A stretch of DNA of 64,000 bases from Amycolatopsis aidingensis (GTDB taxonomy: Bacteria > Actinomycetota > Actinomycetes > Mycobacteriales > Pseudonocardiaceae), in NCBI RefSeq assembly GCF_018885265.1, contig NZ_CP076538.1, positions 3,074,001 to 3,138,000 of the forward strand, read 5' to 3'. Position numbers and translations under genes: made by a program. Below, one piece after another: positions 61,928 to 64,000 of this stretch. The notes under the pieces were generated by a model. That model saw only the letters and a list, made by a program, of their open reading frames with translations, searched no databases and was not told where the DNA came from. How positions within the stretch are numbered: position 1 is the stretch's first letter; each line of letters begins with the position of its first letter.

Positions 61928-63445
61928 TTGGACTTGTCGCGAACAGTGCCAATGGCGGGTGAAATGGATCGTTTTCGAGACGGGGCGACGCTGGCGAACC
62001 TCCTCGGCGACTGGACCGCCGGGCCGGGACCGCTGTACCGCAAGCTGGCCGACGCGCTCGGCCGGGCCGCCGAGGAGGGCGCGCTGCGCAGCGGCGAGCG
62101 GCTGCCCTCGGAACGGGAGCTGGCCACCGTGCTGGCCGTGAGCAGGGCGACCGTGGTCGGCGCCTATGACGAGCTGCGCGCGCGAGAGGTACTCGAACGG
62201 CGGCAGGGCAGCGGCACCAGGGTGAACGGGAAGGTGCGTTCGGTGCGCAGCGATGGCCGGGTGCAGGGCGGCCGCGCCGGGGTGATCTTCCAGCGGCTCA
62301 TCGACGGGCCCGGTCCACTGATCTCATTGGCCTGTGCCGCCGAGCAGGGCGACCCCGCGGTGACCGAGACCCTCGCCGAGGTCGTGCGGGAGGACATGCC
62401 GGATCTGCTCGCCGACCCCGGATACCACCCCAGTGGCCTGCCCGTGCTGCGCGCGGCGATCGCCGAGCACTACACCCGGCTCGGCCTGCCGACCGGCCCG
62501 GAACAGGTACTGGTCACCACGGGCGCGCAGCAGGCCCTGGTGCTGGTCGCCGAGGTGTACCTGCGTACCACCGCCCCGGTGGTGGTCGAGTCGCCGAGCT
62601 GGCCGGCCTGCCTGGACATCTTCCGCTCCGCGCACGCCGAGCTGGTCCCGGTTCCGCTGGACGAGGAGGGGATCGAGGAGCGGCAGCTGGCCGCGGCCCT
62701 GGCCGGGAGCGCCCCGGCGCTGCTGTACGTGATGCCGACCTACCACAACCCCACCGGCATCCAGATGTCGGCGGCCCGGCGCAGGCGGGTGGCCGAGCTC
62801 GCCGCCCGGCACGGGGTCACCATGCTGGAGGACAACGCCTATGCGGGGATCGCGCTGCGGGAGGAACCCGGGCCCAGCCCGCTACCGCTGGCCGCGTACG
62901 CCCCCGCGGGCGCCGAGGCGATCACCGTGGCCTCACTCGGCAAGGCGGTGTGGGGCGGGCTGCGGATCGGCTGGGTACGCGGGCCGGCCGGGATCATCGA
63001 ACGGTGCGCCCGTCGCAAGGCGCTCGCCGACCTCGGCAGCCCGGTGATCGACCAGGCGCTGGCCGCCCGGCTGCTGCCACGCCTGGACGAGCTGGCCGCG
63101 GCGCGGGCGGCGATCCAGCGGGAACGCCGGACGATGCTGGAAGGGCTGCTGCGCGAGCGGCTGCCCGACTGGAGCTGGCGCAGCCCGGACGGTGGCTCCT
63201 CGCTGTGGGTCGCGCTGCCCGATGGTGACGCCGATGTGTTCGCCCAGCTCGCGCTCCGGCACGGGGTGGAGGTGGTCCCCGGCTCGGCGACCGACTTCAC
63301 CGGGGCACACGACAACTACCTGCGGATCCCGTTCACTCTCGAGCCGGCCCTGCTTTCGGAGATGGTGACTCGTCTCGCGCGGGCCTGGACCGAGCTGCGC
63401 AGGCACGGTCCACGGGACAGCAGGCCGTTGCGGCCGATTATCTAA
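61928..63445 (+). CDS. MocR-type GntR/aminotransferase-fold regulator
   Basis: About 505 residues. The N-terminal winged-helix GntR domain (about 35-105: LPSERELATVLAVSRATVVGAYDELRAREVLERRQGSGTRV) is fused to a fold-type I aminotransferase domain with NPTGIQMS and the PLP lysine in SLGKAVWGGLRIGW. MocR proteins bind PLP or an amino-compound aldimine and regulate a nearby gene. The start is uncertain: TTG 61928 is placed for a leaderless mRNA; ATG 61952 or 61964 are alternatives. Divergent from a small membrane protein gene. Confidence 0.9.
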   Translation: MDLSRTVPMAGEMDRFRDGATLANLLGDWTAGPGPLYRKLADALGRAAEEGALRSGERLPSERELATVLAVSRATVVGAYDELRAREVLERRQGSGTRVNGKVRSVRSDGRVQGGRAGVIFQRLIDGPGPLISLACAAEQGDPAVTETLAEVVREDMPDLLADPGYHPSGLPVLRAAIAEHYTRLGLPTGPEQVLVTTGAQQALVLVAEVYLRTTAPVVVESPSWPACLDIFRSAHAELVPVPLDEEGIEERQLAAALAGSAPALLYVMPTYHNPTGIQMSAARRRRVAELAARHGVTMLEDNAYAGIALREEPGPSPLPLAAYAPAGAEAITVASLGKAVWGGLRIGWVRGPAGIIERCARRKALADLGSPVIDQALAARLLPRLDELAAARAAIQRERRTMLEGLLRERLPDWSWRSPDGGSSLWVALPDGDADVFAQLALRHGVEVVPGSATDFTGAHDNYLRIPFTLEPALLSEMVTRLARAWTELRRHGPRDSRPLRPII

Positions 63446-63526
63446 GAGGGTATGGCGGTATGCTGCCCGTCCGTGCGGGGCCGCTGACCAGGGGTGGGAG
63501 TGGAAGCGACAGAGGGGAAGATCGTC

Positions 63527-64000
63527 ATGGAAACCGGTAACGGGCAAGGGGCAACGGGGTCCGCGGTGGGTGAGGGCGAGCAGGCCGACAGCGCGAGCGC
63601 GGTGCCGCGCAGGCTGCTCGCGGTCGCCACGCGACTGTTCGCCGAGCAGGGTTTCGACCGCACCTCGGTGCAGGAGATCGTGACGGCCGCCGGCGTCACC
63701 AAGGGCGCGCTGTACCACTACTTCGGTTCCAAGGACGACCTGCTGTCCGAGATCTACGGCCGGGTACTGCGGGAACAGACCGAACGGCTGGAGAAGTTCG
63801 CCGTCACCGCGGCACCGCTGCGCGAACGGCTGGCCTCCGCCGCGTCCGATGTGGTGGTCAGCAGCATCGCGAACCTGGACGACACCAAGATCTTCATGGA
63901 GTCGATGCACCAGCTGGCCCCGGAGAAGCAACGTGCCGTGCGCGCGGAGCGGCGCCGCTACCACGAGCGGTTCCGCGGGCTGATCGAGGAAGGCCAGCGG
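63527..64000 (+). CDS. TetR-family regulator, 3' end outside window
   Basis: An open frame of 158 codons runs to the window edge without a stop. After a Gly/Glu-rich, probably disordered head of about 25 residues comes a TetR HTH: RRLLAVATRLFAEQGFDRTSVQEIVTAAGVTKGALYHYFGSKDDLLSEI, followed by a helical ligand-binding region (LEKFAVTAAPLRERLASAASDVVVSSI...). ATG 63527 follows GAGGGGAAG. Targets are unknown because the downstream gene is outside the window. Confidence 0.85.
   Translation, partial: METGNGQGATGSAVGEGEQADSASAVPRRLLAVATRLFAEQGFDRTSVQEIVTAAGVTKGALYHYFGSKDDLLSEIYGRVLREQTERLEKFAVTAAPLRERLASAASDVVVSSIANLDDTKIFMESMHQLAPEKQRAVRAERRRYHERFRGLIEEGQR

Overview
High-GC actinobacterial chromosome segment, most like the Pseudonocardiaceae (Amycolatopsis/Saccharomonospora/Prauserella type). 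The basis is the very high third-position GC, frequent GTG/TTG starts, leaderless-looking starts, mycothiol-dependent-enzyme-fold proteins, a WXG/type VII secretion cargo operon, LCP and GT87-like envelope proteins, an ECF41 sigma factor and an actinobacterial VLRF1 peptidyl-tRNA hydrolase. The genus call is inference. No rRNA, tRNA, CRISPR array, phage or intact insertion sequence was recognised.

Layout. 0-3 kb: 3' end of the SUF iron-sulfur operon (sufD tail, sufC, sufS, sufU, MIP18-family gene), closed by a strong hairpin. 3-9.6 kb: HD hydrolase, an unusual two-gene unit (membrane protein plus cupin-like protein), a NarL-type two-component system and an EAL-CBS-GGDEF protein. 9.7-17.5 kb: dGTPase-like protein, secreted subtilase with Glu at the catalytic His position, VLRF1 hydrolase, ABC-F ATPase, a 156-bp repeat and a small HTH protein. 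17.5-22.4 kb: GT87-like membrane enzyme, hydrolase plus CFA-type methyltransferase, LCP protein. 22.4-25 kb: four overlapping genes forming a probable type VII toxin/immunity operon. 25-32 kb: PrxQ, degenerate PAS-GGDEF-EAL protein, P450, and metE under a cobalamin riboswitch. 32-36 kb: nrdAB, whose NrdB has the residues of a class Ic (Mn/Fe) enzyme. 36.6-41.6 kb: snapalysin-like protease, an operon of Baeyer-Villiger monooxygenase, acetoacetate decarboxylase-like protein and enoyl-CoA hydratase, and two small genes. 41.7-47.4 kb: a broken XRE regulator, a P-loop ATPase/periplasmic-binding-fold pair and an HSL-type hydrolase, with 21-bp tandem repeats directly after two of the stop codons. 47.5-57.6 kb: eight collinear genes (TIGR03084, AtuA-like, two acyl-CoA dehydrogenases, acyl-CoA carboxylase beta and alpha, SDR, TetR) resembling an acyclic-isoprenoid/branched acyl-CoA catabolic operon; a second copy of the 156-bp repeat lies just before the TetR gene. 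57.6-64 kb: ECF41 sigma factor, cytosine-deaminase-like enzyme, TetR/SDR/SDR group with a palindromic operator, a MocR regulator divergent from a small membrane protein, and a TetR gene running off the end.

Working together. SUF supplies Fe-S clusters. The B12 riboswitch shuts off cobalamin-independent MetE when cobalamin is present. VLRF1 and ABC-F are neighbouring translation-quality factors. The 47.5-57.6 kb operon together with the nearby enoyl-CoA hydratase could give most steps of a branched acyl-CoA degradation route. The best candidates for undescribed systems are the WXG-toxin operon (22.5-25.0 kb), the ATPase/sensor pair (42.7-46.2 kb), the membrane/cupin pair (3.9-5.5 kb), and the two repeat families (156-bp dispersed, 21-bp tandem 3' arrays).
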